Shown here one piece after another: positions 26,162 to 34,477 of a stretch of 64,000 bases of DNA. Positions within the stretch are counted from its first letter, which is position 1, and each line of letters opens with the position of its first letter. The notes under the pieces were generated by a model. The model was not told the DNA's origin and ran no database searches. It saw only the letters and a list, made by a program, of their open reading frames with translations. Both the position numbers and the translations under genes were made by a program. The DNA comes from Leifsonia shinshuensis (GTDB lineage Bacteria > Actinomycetota > Actinomycetes > Actinomycetales > Microbacteriaceae): NCBI RefSeq assembly GCF_022606355.1, contig NZ_JAHHZQ010000002.1, forward strand, positions 620,001-684,000, in the 5' to 3' direction.

Positions 26162-26638
26162 ATGGCCGGTGACCTCCATTCAAACACCCTGGCGGTGGGG
26201 TGGCGTGAATGGGCGAGCCTGCCCAGCATCGGCATTCCGTGGATCAAAGTCAAGGTCGACACCGGGGCCCGCAGCTCGGCGCTGCACGCGTTCGATCTGG
26301 AGGAGCTGTCGGGCGACCGTGTGCGGTTCACGGTGCACCCCTGGCAGGATGCCGACACCGATGCCACCGTCGTCGAGCGACCCATCCACGACCGGCGAGT
26401 CGTCCGCAGTTCCTCCGGTCACAGCGAGGAGCGGATCGTGGTGCTCCTGGAGCTCTCGCTGGGCAAGCAGACCGTGCTCGCCGAGACCACGCTGAGCAAC
26501 CGGGACCAGATGGGTTTCCGGATGCTCGTCGGCCGGGAGGCCCTCCGCCAGGGCTTCGTCGTCGACCCCGGCCGCTCGTTCCTCGCGGGGCGGGCGCCAC
26601 GGGAGGTGCGCCGCCGCAACCGAGGGCGCGCGGTGTAG
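26162..26638 (+). CDS. RimK-associated retropepsin-like protease (RimB/Zn_protease family)
   Basis: 158 residues from ATG 26162. WIKVKVDTGARSSALHAFDLE carries the DTGA active-site motif of the ATP-dependent zinc protease family (PF05618), which is now regarded as a retropepsin-like aspartic fold. MLVGREALRQGFVVDPGRSFL ends the domain. In Proteobacteria RimB partners RimK in S6 modification. Here it is divergent from rimK with only 25 bp between start codons, so promoters must lie partly within the genes. A transporter gene follows 3 nt after its stop. Confidence 0.85.
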   Translation: MAGDLHSNTLAVGWREWASLPSIGIPWIKVKVDTGARSSALHAFDLEELSGDRVRFTVHPWQDADTDATVVERPIHDRRVVRSSSGHSEERIVVLLELSLGKQTVLAETTLSNRDQMGFRMLVGREALRQGFVVDPGRSFLAGRAPREVRRRNRGRAV

Positions 26639-26641
26639 CGG

Positions 26642-28045
26642 GTGGTTCGCGCCACCGTCTCGTTCAGCCGCGGCCTCGCTCTGCTGGTGGCCGCGACGTT
26701 CTTCATGGAGAACCTCGACGGGACGATCATCCAGACCGCCGCGCCGACGATGGCGCGCGAGTTCGGGGTCGCACCGGCGGACGTGAGCGTCGCAATGGTC
26801 GCCTACCTGCTGGCCGTCGCCGCCGGCATCCCCGCGACCGGCTGGCTGTCGCGGCGGCTGGGCATCCGTCCGGTGCTGATCACCGCGATCGTCGTCTTCA
26901 CCGTGGCGTCGCTGCTGTGCGCGTTCGCGCCCTCCCTGACGCTGCTGACCGTCGCCCGTGTGCTGCAGGGCATCGGCGGCGCGCTCATGGTTCCGGTCGG
27001 AAGGCTCGCGGTGCTGCGCGACACCGACCCCGTCGACCTGCTCGACGCCATCGCCTACCTCACCTGGCCCGCGCTGATCGCGCCGGTGATCGCACCGGCG
27101 CTCGGCGGCATCCTCTCGGACACGGTCGGCTGGCGATGGATCTTCCTGATCAACCTGCCGCTCGGTCTTGCCGCATTCGTCGCGGGGATCATGCTGGTGC
27201 CGCGCACGTCGCGTGAGCCGGCGCTGCGCTTCGACGGCCGGGGCTACGCGGCGATCGCGCTCGCACTGGTGCTGCTGACCGCCGGTGCGGAGGGGCTGAG
27301 CGCCGAGGACGCCCGGTTCCAGCTCGCCGGAGGGGCGGCGATCCTCGTCGCGCTCGCCGTGGGCTGGGTCGCCATCACCGCGTCGCGCGGCCGGGAGCAC
27401 GCGCTCTTCGACTGGAGCGTGCTGCGCCTCCACTCGTTCCGCGCGGGCAACGTCAGCGGCGGCGTGTACCGCATGATCATCACCGGGGCGCCGTTCCTGT
27501 TCACGCTCCTCTTCCAGCTCGCCTACGGGTGGAGCGCGACGGTCGCGGGACTCACGGTCATCGCGATCTTCGTCGGGAACCTGGCGATCAAGCCGTTCAC
27601 GACGCCGCTCATCCGGAGATTCGGCTTCCGCACCGTGCTGATCTGGTCGAACCTGCTCGGGATGCTCGTGCTGGCCGCGTTCGTCGGCATCGGTCCGGCG
27701 GCACCGCTTCCGGTGCTGCTCGCGCTGCTGGTGGCGAGCGGGGTCTTCCGGTCGATCGGCTTCAGCGCGTACAACACGCTGCAGTTCGCCGACGTCGAGG
27801 CGACGGACACGAACAACGCGAACACGCTCGCCTCCGCGCTGCAGCAGGTCGCGACCGCGCTGGGACTGGCCGTGGTGGCCGTCTTCGTGCGCGCCTCCAC
27901 AGCGGTGTCGGAGGGCGTCACCGGTTCACCGCTGCCCGGCTACCACTGGGCCTTCGCGCTCGCCGCCGCCCTGCTGCTGATCCCGCTCGCCGGCGCGTTC
28001 CTGCTGCCGCGCGACGCGGGCGCCCGCGCCACCGCGCGCCGCTGA
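26642..28045 (+). CDS. MFS drug-efflux-type transporter (DHA2/EmrB-like)
   Basis: 467 residues, GTG start. Fourteen predicted helices. It opens with FFMENLDGTIIQTAAPTMA, the DHA2 helix-1 motif, and has GWLSRRLGIRPVL (motif A loop) and GRLAVLRDTDP. Probable proton-driven exporter of small molecules in the cytoplasmic membrane. It begins 3 nt after the RimB-like gene, so the two are likely co-transcribed. Confidence 0.88.
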   Translation: MVRATVSFSRGLALLVAATFFMENLDGTIIQTAAPTMAREFGVAPADVSVAMVAYLLAVAAGIPATGWLSRRLGIRPVLITAIVVFTVASLLCAFAPSLTLLTVARVLQGIGGALMVPVGRLAVLRDTDPVDLLDAIAYLTWPALIAPVIAPALGGILSDTVGWRWIFLINLPLGLAAFVAGIMLVPRTSREPALRFDGRGYAAIALALVLLTAGAEGLSAEDARFQLAGGAAILVALAVGWVAITASRGREHALFDWSVLRLHSFRAGNVSGGVYRMIITGAPFLFTLLFQLAYGWSATVAGLTVIAIFVGNLAIKPFTTPLIRRFGFRTVLIWSNLLGMLVLAAFVGIGPAAPLPVLLALLVASGVFRSIGFSAYNTLQFADVEATDTNNANTLASALQQVATALGLAVVAVFVRASTAVSEGVTGSPLPGYHWAFALAAALLLIPLAGAFLLPRDAGARATARR

Positions 28046-28094
28046 GCGCGCCGCGCTGCGCCCGCCGCGCCGCGCTGCGCCACCTCACCACCAG

Positions 28095-28153
28095 CCGAGG
28101 GGCACGTTGTTGTCGCTTTCGGCACCAGAAAGCGACAACAACGTGCCCCTCGG
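28095..28153. repeat. Palindromic repeat, copy A1 (perfect 26-bp stem)
   Basis: Left arm 28095-28120, right arm 28128-28153, 7-nt loop GGCACCA; all 26 pairs match. The outer arm is CCGAGGGGCACG and the inner stem GTTGTCGCTTTC. It lies between the MFS gene stop and the stop of the small minus-strand gene at 28173. Confidence 0.9.
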
Positions 28154-28172
28154 CGGGGAGAACGGCCCCGGG

Positions 28173-28277
28173 TCAGCGGAGGCGCTCCTCCTCCTGGCGT
28201 TCGAGGCGCTCCTTCTCGGCGTCCTTCGCCTCCTGCTCCTTCTGGATCTCCTCTTCGCGAGGCGTCTTGTTCGTCAC
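28173..28277 (-). CDS. Small, highly charged helical protein
   Basis: 34 residues from GTG 28277 (MTNKTPREEEIQKEQEAKD to the end ERLR), almost entirely Glu, Lys, Arg and Gln after the first six residues. This fits a single amphipathic or coiled-coil helix. A good ribosome-binding site (GGAG, 8 nt before the GTG) supports it. It stands alone between two palindromic repeats. Function unknown; it may interact with ribosome or membrane partners, but nothing shows this. Confidence 0.5.
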   Translation of the reverse strand: MTNKTPREEEIQKEQEAKDAEKERLERQEEERLR

Positions 28278-28340
28278 GTCGATCTCCGTCCTGCGCTGAT
28301 GCCAGGAGCCTACGCCGCCGCCCCCGCCCCGAACAGACCG

Positions 28341-28399
28341 CCGAAGGGCACGTAGACGCCCCTATCCAGCGGTTTTGGGGGCGCTTACGTGCCCCTCGG
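28341..28399. repeat. Palindromic repeat, copy B2
   Basis: Left arm 28341-28362 (CCGAAGGGCACGTAGACGCCCC), right arm 28377-28399, loop containing GGTTTT. Subfamily B inner stem. It lies between the stop of the TetR gene (28415) and the start of the small charged protein. Confidence 0.8.
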
Positions 28400-28414
28400 C
28401 GACGGGAGGGCGGC

Positions 28415-28993
28415 TCAGGACGGGCGCGGGCCGAGTGTGAGGTCGACGAGGCGCTCGGGGAGGCCGGGGTCGCGTGGTGTACGCGCCAGCGCGCGCAGCA
28501 TGATCGCCCCGATGAGGGCCTCGCTGACCTCGTCGACCGGAAGGTCCGCCCGCACCTCCCCTGAGTCGCGGGCGGCCCGCAGCCGTGGCGCGAACAGCCG
28601 GGGGTCGGCGAGCGACTCGCGCAGCCGCTGGGCCACCTCGGCGTTCTCGGAGGCGGCCGCGATCAGGGAGCGGTACAGTCCCTCCCCTGTCGGGCTGTCG
28701 AGCACGCCCTCCACCCCCGCCAGCCAGGCGATGAGGTCGGCGCGCAGGTCGCCGGTGTCCGGCACGGCGAAGCGATCGGGCAGCAGCATCCCCTCGAGGA
28801 GGCAATCCGCGATGAGAGCGCTCTTGCCGGGCCACCACCGGTAGACGGTCTGCTTGCCGACGCCCGCGCGGGCGGCGATGCCCTCGATGCTGAGGTGGTC
28901 GTAGCCGCGCTCGGCGAAGAGCGCCGCTGTCGCCTCGAGGATGGCGACACGCGCCGCCTCGCTGCGCACTGCTCCCCGTCGACCTTCAGGCAT
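28415..28993 (-). CDS. TetR-family regulator of the MMPL transporter
   Basis: 192 residues from ATG 28993 (a GTG at 28999 is an alternative). N-terminal helix-turn-helix LSIEGIAARAGVGKQTVYRWW, typical of TetR. It diverges from an MMPL transporter gene; the 73-bp gap holds an inverted repeat, so it probably represses the transporter. Confidence 0.88.
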   Translation of the reverse strand: MPEGRRGAVRSEAARVAILEATAALFAERGYDHLSIEGIAARAGVGKQTVYRWWPGKSALIADCLLEGMLLPDRFAVPDTGDLRADLIAWLAGVEGVLDSPTGEGLYRSLIAAASENAEVAQRLRESLADPRLFAPRLRAARDSGEVRADLPVDEVSEALIGAIMLRALARTPRDPGLPERLVDLTLGPRPS

Positions 28994-29006
28994 GCTCACA
29001 GCCTAC

Positions 29007-29036
29007 ATACATTCAACGAGACGGACCGTTGCGTAT
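29007..29036. promoter_or_regulatory. Candidate TetR operator upstream of the MMPL gene
   Basis: ATAC (29007-29010) and CAACG (29014-29018) are mirrored by CGTTG (29027-29031) and GTAT (29033-29036). The imperfect inverted repeat spans the middle of the divergent gap between the TetR and MMPL genes. Confidence 0.45.
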
Positions 29037-29066
29037 TCTTTTCGCGGGACGTCGAAAGGACCGCGC

Positions 29067-31580
29067 ATGGCCGAACTGCTCTACCGCCTCGGGAAGTTCT
29101 CGGCGCGCCGCGCCTGGACCGTGATCGTGGCCTGGCTCGTCGTCCTCGGCATCGCGGTGGGAGGCTTCCTGATCGGGTTCAAGGGCCTCACGACCTCCTT
29201 CGACGTCCCGGGCACCGCAGCGGGCGCCGTGGTGGAGGAGCTCACCCACAAGCTGCCCGACTACGCGGGCGCGTCCGGCACGGTCGTGTTCCGCACCGAC
29301 GACGGGTCGGCGCTCAGCGACACGCAGAAGAAGGGCATCAGCTCCCTCATCGCCGACGCCGACGGCCTGCCGGACGTCTCCGGCGTCATCGATCCGTTCT
29401 CGACGGAGGCCGAGCGTGCAGCTCAGCAGGCCAAGGTCACCGACGGGCAGACCCGGCTCGCGGCCGGCCAGTCACAGCTCGACGCGGCGAAGGCCCAGCT
29501 GGCTGCCGGCCAGCAGCAGCTGGACGCCGCGAAGGCGCAGCTGCAGTCCGCGCCGGCGGGGAGCATGCCCGCCGAGCAGCTGGCCGCCGCTCAGGCGAAG
29601 CTCGCCGCGCAGCAGAAGACCATCGACGACGGTCTCGCTCAGCTGGCGACCCAGCAGAAGCAGCTCACCGCACAGCAGAAGCAGCTCGACCAGGGCGCGG
29701 AGCTGCTGAAACTCTCCAAGGACATCCGGATGGTCTCGTCCGACGGCTCGACGGCGCTCGTCAACGTGGCGTTCACGAAGCCCAGGCTCGAGCTGTCCGA
29801 GACCTCGAAGCAGGCGGTCATCGACCACTTCGAGTCCACACGGATCACGGGCGTCACCGTCTCGTTCTCCACCGATATCGCCCAGGGCGTCCCCCAGATC
29901 GTCGGGCTCGGCGAGGCCGTCGGAGTGGTCTTCGCCGCGATCGTCCTCATCGTCGTGCTCGGCTCGGTCGTCGCCGCTGCGCTGCCGATCGTCACCGCGC
30001 TCTTCGGCGTCGCGGTCGCCGCGCTCGGCTCGCTCGCGTTCTCGGGCGTCGTCGACATGGCCTCCGTCACCCCGGTGCTGGCCATCATGCTGGGCCTCGC
30101 CGTCGGGATCGACTACTCGCTGTTCATCGTCAACCGGCACCGCAAGCAGCTGCTGGAGGGGGCCGAGCCGCGGGAGTCCATCGGCCTCGCCAACGGCACC
30201 TCCGGCAACGCGGTCGTCTTCGCGGGCACCACCGTGGTCGTCGCCCTGCTGGCGCTCAACGTCACCGGGGTGCCGTTCCTCGGCCTGATGGGAACGGTCG
30301 GCGCCATCGCCGTCGTGCTCGCGGTGCTGATCGCCGTCACCCTGACGCCGGCGATCCTCGGCCTCCTGAAGCTGCGCGTGCTCAGCCGCCGCGCCCGCGC
30401 CCGCGTCGGCCAGGTGCACCACGACGACACGGCGGCGAAGCCCATGAAGACCTGGCGCGCGGTGGTCACCGCGGTCAGCGCCGCCGTCGTGCTGCTGATC
30501 GTCGCCATCCCGGCGCTGTCGATGCGGGTCGGCCTGCCCGACGGCTCCTCCGAACCGGTCGGCTCGACCACCTACGAGGCGTTCACGGTCACCGAGAAGG
30601 CCTTCGGCGCCGGCACCACCGGCCCGCTGCTCGTCACGGCGGCCGCGAAGCAGGCCGTCGCCGCAGACGATGTCACGTCGGTTCAGCTCGACATCGCGCG
30701 TGCTCTCGCTGATCAGAAGGATGTCGTCGCGGTCGCCCCGATCGCCGTCTCCGGCGACCGCACACTGTTCGCTTTCCAGGTCGTCCCCGAGGAAGGGCCG
30801 AACAGCGTCTCGACGGAGAACCTGGTCAACGCGCTGCGCGACCTGGCCCCGATCGACGGCGCCTACCGACTCGGCGTCTCCGGTCAGACCGCGATCAACC
30901 TCGACATCTCCGCGAACCTCGCGTCAGTGCTGCCGCTCTACCTCACCGTGGTCGTCGGACTCTCGCTGCTCATCATGATCCTGGTGTTCCGGTCGATCCT
31001 GGTTCCGCTGATCGCGACCGGAGGCTTCATCCTGTCGCTGTTCGCGACCTATGGTGCGATCACGGCCCTGTTCCAGTGGGGCTGGGGCGCCGATGCGCTC
31101 GGAATCCACACCGGACCGATCCTGAGCTTCCTGCCGGTGATCCTGGTGGGGATCCTGTTCGGCCTCGCGATGGACTACCAGCTGTTCCTGGCCTCCGGGA
31201 TGCGCGAGGCCTATGTGCACGGTGCATCCGCGCGGCTCGCGGTCGTCAAGGGCGTCCGGGCCGGCCGCTCGGTCGTCATCGCCGCCGGGCTCATCATGAT
31301 CTCGGTCTTCGGCGGCTTCATCTTCAGCGAGTCGACCATGATCCGCTCGATCGGCTTCGGCCTGGCATTCGGTGTGCTCGTCGACGCGTTCGTCGTGCGC
31401 ATGCTGCTCATGCCGGCGCTGATGCATCTGCTCGGCCGGTCGGTCTGGTGGCTCCCGAAGTGGCTCGACCGCATCATGCCGAACGTCGACGTGGAGGGCG
31501 CGGCCCTGGAGCGCCGCCAACACGTTCCCGCGCCCGCTGTCGCGCAGGCTGAAGCCGCAGCCGAGCCGGCCCGCGCCTAG
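29067..31580 (+). CDS. MMPL/RND-type membrane transporter
   Basis: 837 residues from ATG 29067, with GAAAGGA 7 nt upstream. Two halves, each with a first helix, a large extracytoplasmic loop and five clustered helices, as in MMPL/YdfJ proteins. The first half has GIDYSLFIVNRHRKQL and the second AMDYQLFLASGMREAYVHG, the proton-relay helix motif with its Asp-Tyr pair. The first loop contains a Gln/Ala/Lys-rich coiled coil (about residues 115-215, with repeated QLDAAKAQL and AQQKQL). It may export lipids or drugs. Regulated by the divergent TetR gene. Confidence 0.9.
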   Translation: MAELLYRLGKFSARRAWTVIVAWLVVLGIAVGGFLIGFKGLTTSFDVPGTAAGAVVEELTHKLPDYAGASGTVVFRTDDGSALSDTQKKGISSLIADADGLPDVSGVIDPFSTEAERAAQQAKVTDGQTRLAAGQSQLDAAKAQLAAGQQQLDAAKAQLQSAPAGSMPAEQLAAAQAKLAAQQKTIDDGLAQLATQQKQLTAQQKQLDQGAELLKLSKDIRMVSSDGSTALVNVAFTKPRLELSETSKQAVIDHFESTRITGVTVSFSTDIAQGVPQIVGLGEAVGVVFAAIVLIVVLGSVVAAALPIVTALFGVAVAALGSLAFSGVVDMASVTPVLAIMLGLAVGIDYSLFIVNRHRKQLLEGAEPRESIGLANGTSGNAVVFAGTTVVVALLALNVTGVPFLGLMGTVGAIAVVLAVLIAVTLTPAILGLLKLRVLSRRARARVGQVHHDDTAAKPMKTWRAVVTAVSAAVVLLIVAIPALSMRVGLPDGSSEPVGSTTYEAFTVTEKAFGAGTTGPLLVTAAAKQAVAADDVTSVQLDIARALADQKDVVAVAPIAVSGDRTLFAFQVVPEEGPNSVSTENLVNALRDLAPIDGAYRLGVSGQTAINLDISANLASVLPLYLTVVVGLSLLIMILVFRSILVPLIATGGFILSLFATYGAITALFQWGWGADALGIHTGPILSFLPVILVGILFGLAMDYQLFLASGMREAYVHGASARLAVVKGVRAGRSVVIAAGLIMISVFGGFIFSESTMIRSIGFGLAFGVLVDAFVVRMLLMPALMHLLGRSVWWLPKWLDRIMPNVDVEGAALERRQHVPAPAVAQAEAAAEPARA

Positions 31581-31592
31581 CCCGGGAGCCGA

Positions 31593-31632
31593 CGGAGGAG
31601 GTGCACGGTCGACACGCCGTGCACCTCCTCCG
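31593..31632. terminator. Perfect 16-bp hairpin between the MMPL gene and ligB
   Basis: CGGAGGAGGTGCACGG (31593-31608) pairs perfectly with CCGTGCACCTCCTCCG (31617-31632); loop TCGACACG. It is 12 nt after the MMPL stop, before the convergent ligB stop at 31686. Confidence 0.65.
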
Positions 31633-31685
31633 TTGCCTGCGATTCTCGGGCGTGTCGCGGACGAACTCCTCCCGAACCGACCGGG

Positions 31686-33209
31686 CTACTCGCGCAGCAG
31701 CGACCGCAGAGTCGCGATCGTATCCGCCTCGCCGGCCTCCTTGTCGTCGCGGTAGCGTTTCACCCGGGCGAACCGGAGCGCGATGCCGCCCGGATACCGG
31801 CTGGAGCGCTGCACGCCGTCGATCGCGATCTCGACCACGGTCGTGGGCGCCACCCAGACCGTGCCGGGGGTGCGGCGCACCTCGATGCGCTGGAACTCCT
31901 CCGTCTGCCAGCGCAGCAGCTCGTCGGTGAGCCCTTTGAACGTCTTGCCGACCATCACGAAGCCGCCGGGCTCGCCGAAGGCGCCCTCCGGGTCGCGCGC
32001 GCCGAGGTGGAGGTTGGACAGGAGGCCGCGCCGTCGGCCCGACCCCCACTCGCACGCGAGCACCACGAGGTCGTAGGTGAGCACCGGCTTGACCTTGATC
32101 CAGCTGGATCCGCGCCGGCCCGCCGCGTAGGGCGAGTCGATCGCCTTGACCACGACGCCCTCCTGCCCGGCCGCGAGCGCCTCCCGCGACACCCGCTCGG
32201 CGGTCTCGGGATCGTCGGTGACCTCGCCCGGGATGCGGTACTCCCCGGCCACGCGCTCCAGCTCGTGCCGACGAACCGAGAGCGGCTCGTCGAGCAGGTC
32301 ACGGCCGTCGACGTGGAGGATGTCGAAGAACCACGGGTGCAGAACGGCTTCGCGCGCAGCCTCGGCGCCGAATCGGCTCATCGTCTCCTGGAACGGCCGC
32401 GGCCCGCCGTCTTCGTCCAGCGACAGGGTCTCGCCGTCGAGGATGACGTCGCGCGCGGGCAGGCGGCGCACGATCTCGACCACCTCGGGCACCCGGTGCG
32501 TGATGTCGGCGAGGTTGCGGGTGAACACGCGCACGCTGTCGCCCGAGCGGTGCACCTGGATGCGGGCGCCGTCGAGCTTGAACTCCACGGAGGCCGGCCC
32601 GGTGGTCTCGAGCGCCGCGGACGCCGAAGGGGCGGTGGCCGCGAGCATCGGCAGGACCGGTCTGCCGACCTCCAGGCCGACGGCGTCGAGCTCGTCGGCC
32701 GTGCCGGTCAGGGCGATCACCGCGGTCGCGCCGAGGTCGCCCGTGAGCATCGCGGCGCGCCGGACGCTCGGGCCCGGCCGGTCGGCCGCGCGTGCGATCG
32801 CGTCGATCAGCACCCCTTCGAGCGCGCCCGTCCGCATCTCGCCGAGGAGCACGCGGGCGAGGAGGTCCTGCTCGCCCGCCGTCGCGCGCGCGGCGAAGTC
32901 GCGGAGTGCGGCACTGCGGTCGCGTGCCGATCCCTCTCCGCCGAGTGCCGCCAGCTCGCCGAGCAGGGTGTCGAGGTCGAGGACGGTGAGCGTCGGCTCG
33001 GCAGCCGGCTCACCGATCGCGGCCGAGACCCCGCGCCAGCCCACGCCGACGCGGCCCTGCCGCGGTTTGCCGACCAGGAACCCGACCGCCGGCGCGATCT
33101 CGTCCGGCTGCAACTCGCCGAGCAGGCCCGCGAGCGCATCGACCTTGGCCAGCCGGGACCGCGTGGCCGCGACCGCGTCGAGGGTGGTGACTACCGTGTC
33201 GAGGAGCAC
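31686..33209 (-). CDS. ligB: ATP-dependent DNA ligase (LigB type)
   Basis: 507 residues, the same length as Mycobacterium tuberculosis LigB. Nucleotidyltransferase motif I EFKLDGARIQVH (Lys 211 is the AMP-accepting residue), motif III DVILDGETLSLD, FFDILHVDGRDLL and motif V VKAIDSPYAAGRRGSSWIKVKP. The N-terminal DNA-binding domain occupies about residues 1-195 and the OB-fold the last 110. It supplements the NAD-dependent LigA in repair in related bacteria and is not essential in mycobacteria. GTG start. Confidence 0.93.
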   Translation of the reverse strand: MLLDTVVTTLDAVAATRSRLAKVDALAGLLGELQPDEIAPAVGFLVGKPRQGRVGVGWRGVSAAIGEPAAEPTLTVLDLDTLLGELAALGGEGSARDRSAALRDFAARATAGEQDLLARVLLGEMRTGALEGVLIDAIARAADRPGPSVRRAAMLTGDLGATAVIALTGTADELDAVGLEVGRPVLPMLAATAPSASAALETTGPASVEFKLDGARIQVHRSGDSVRVFTRNLADITHRVPEVVEIVRRLPARDVILDGETLSLDEDGGPRPFQETMSRFGAEAAREAVLHPWFFDILHVDGRDLLDEPLSVRRHELERVAGEYRIPGEVTDDPETAERVSREALAAGQEGVVVKAIDSPYAAGRRGSSWIKVKPVLTYDLVVLACEWGSGRRRGLLSNLHLGARDPEGAFGEPGGFVMVGKTFKGLTDELLRWQTEEFQRIEVRRTPGTVWVAPTTVVEIAIDGVQRSSRYPGGIALRFARVKRYRDDKEAGEADTIATLRSLLRE

Positions 33210-33251
33210 GTCCTCAGTGTCGCACCGACCGCCGACGCTACGCGGTGGAGC

Positions 33252-33860
33252 TCACGCCGCCGGCGTCGCCACTCCGCGCCCGAACGTGATCGCGCGAACG
33301 ATCTGCACGATCCCGAGCACGATCAGGCTGATGCCGGCCAGGATGAACAGCACGACGATCCCCCACAGCGGGCTGAACAGCAGCACGACTCCCGCCACGA
33401 TGCTCAGGATGCCGAAGAAGATCGACCAGCCGCGCGAGGTCGAGTCGCCGAGCTGGGCGAGGGCGACCGCGCCCTCCACGATCCACGCGATGCCGACCAA
33501 AATGCCGATGAAGGCCGCGAGGAAGGCCGTGGTGCCGGCGAGGTTGGCGAACGCCACGATCGCGGCGATCACGAGCAGGACGCCGAAGATGATGTCGAGC
33601 GCGCGGGCTCCGCCGCCGATGCCCTTGGCGAAGATGCCGATGCCGAGGTAGGCGATCCCGGAGACGAGCAGCGAGATCGCGATCAGCACCGTGAGCCCCA
33701 CGGCCGCGGTCTTGGGCCAGAACACGATGATGATGCCGATGATGAGTGCGACGGCACCGCTGATCCCGAGCGCCACGCGCACGCTGTTGATGACCGCAGG
33801 CGTCAGGTCTCTGCCGTTGACGGAGAACGACGCGAAAGCGGACGGTTGGGAGTTGGACAT
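33252..33860 (-). CDS. HdeD-like DUF308 membrane protein
   Basis: 202 residues from ATG 33860, with AAGGA upstream. Six hydrophobic helices in three pairs, with repeated GIIIVFWP and GVVLLFSPLWG segments, the DUF308 (HdeD) pattern. HdeD in E. coli is an acid-stress inner-membrane protein; the function here is not established. A perfect inverted repeat lies just upstream. Confidence 0.85.
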   Translation of the reverse strand: MSNSQPSAFASFSVNGRDLTPAVINSVRVALGISGAVALIIGIIIVFWPKTAAVGLTVLIAISLLVSGIAYLGIGIFAKGIGGGARALDIIFGVLLVIAAIVAFANLAGTTAFLAAFIGILVGIAWIVEGAVALAQLGDSTSRGWSIFFGILSIVAGVVLLFSPLWGIVVLFILAGISLIVLGIVQIVRAITFGRGVATPAA

Positions 33861-33878
33861 CGGCTGGATCCTTCTGGT

Positions 33879-33898
33879 GAGAACGGACGTACGTTCTC
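33879..33898 (-). promoter_or_regulatory. Inverted repeat upstream of the HdeD-like gene
   Basis: GAGAACG (33879-33885) and CGTTCTC (33892-33898) around a 6-nt centre GACGTA, 19 nt before the ATG at 33860. It is either an operator or a 5'-leader hairpin just ahead of the ribosome-binding site. Confidence 0.45.
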
Positions 33899-33990
33899 GG
33901 ACGCTATCGCTGCGGCGCACTGGATGTCTAGGGTCCTCGGACCGCGCGCGTAACACGCGGCCCCCGCCCCCGCCCCCGCGGGGACGCGTG

Positions 33991-34164
33991 TCAGTAGTCC
34001 TCGCGCCCCTCGCCGAGCACCGCGAGGGTGTCCTGGTCGAGCGCCCAGTCCCGTAGCGCCCGCTCGAGCTGCCTGCGCGTCCACTCCGGCGTGACGCCGT
34101 CGGTGTCGGCGAGCCGTTCGAGCCGGTCGAGGCGTTCTGCCGCCGTTCCTTCGAGATCGTCCAT
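33991..34164 (-). CDS. Small hypothetical protein
   Basis: 57 residues from ATG 34164, with a strong AGGAGG nine bases upstream. Charged and helical: MDDLEGTAAERLDRLERLAD, then TPEWTRRQLERALRDW. No family recognised. It could be a small regulatory or winged-helix-like fragment, but nothing supports a specific role. Confidence 0.55.
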   Translation of the reverse strand: MDDLEGTAAERLDRLERLADTDGVTPEWTRRQLERALRDWALDQDTLAVLGEGREDY

Positions 34165-34477
34165 GGTTGCGTCCTCCTGGCGTCGATCCTGAACCTCGCG
34201 CGCCGGCGGTGCAAGGGCGGGAGAGGGTTTCCTCGGTCGAAGGCTCCCGTATGCGCCGGGTCGCAGCATCGCCCCGCCCTGCCCTGCGCGCCACCGCGCA
34301 TACCGGGCGGTCTGATCGCCTGTACCGCGACCGCGCCGCCACCTCAAGTGCTCTTCTCGACCTCGCAGAGGGTACGGACGGGAGGCCCAGAACCGTCTCG
34401 TAACGTCGCCGGATGCCCGCGGTCGGAACAGGCCGGCACCCCCGCCGGCCCTGTCGCGGGCGACGGAAAGGATCCAC
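34165..34477. other. Intergenic region without a recognised gene
   Basis: 313 bp between two divergent starts. I see no convincing coding frame. It holds the presumed promoters of the small protein (left) and the secreted duplicated protein (right); GGAAAGG just before 34478 is the ribosome-binding site of the latter. No clear operator repeat was found. Confidence 0.5.
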
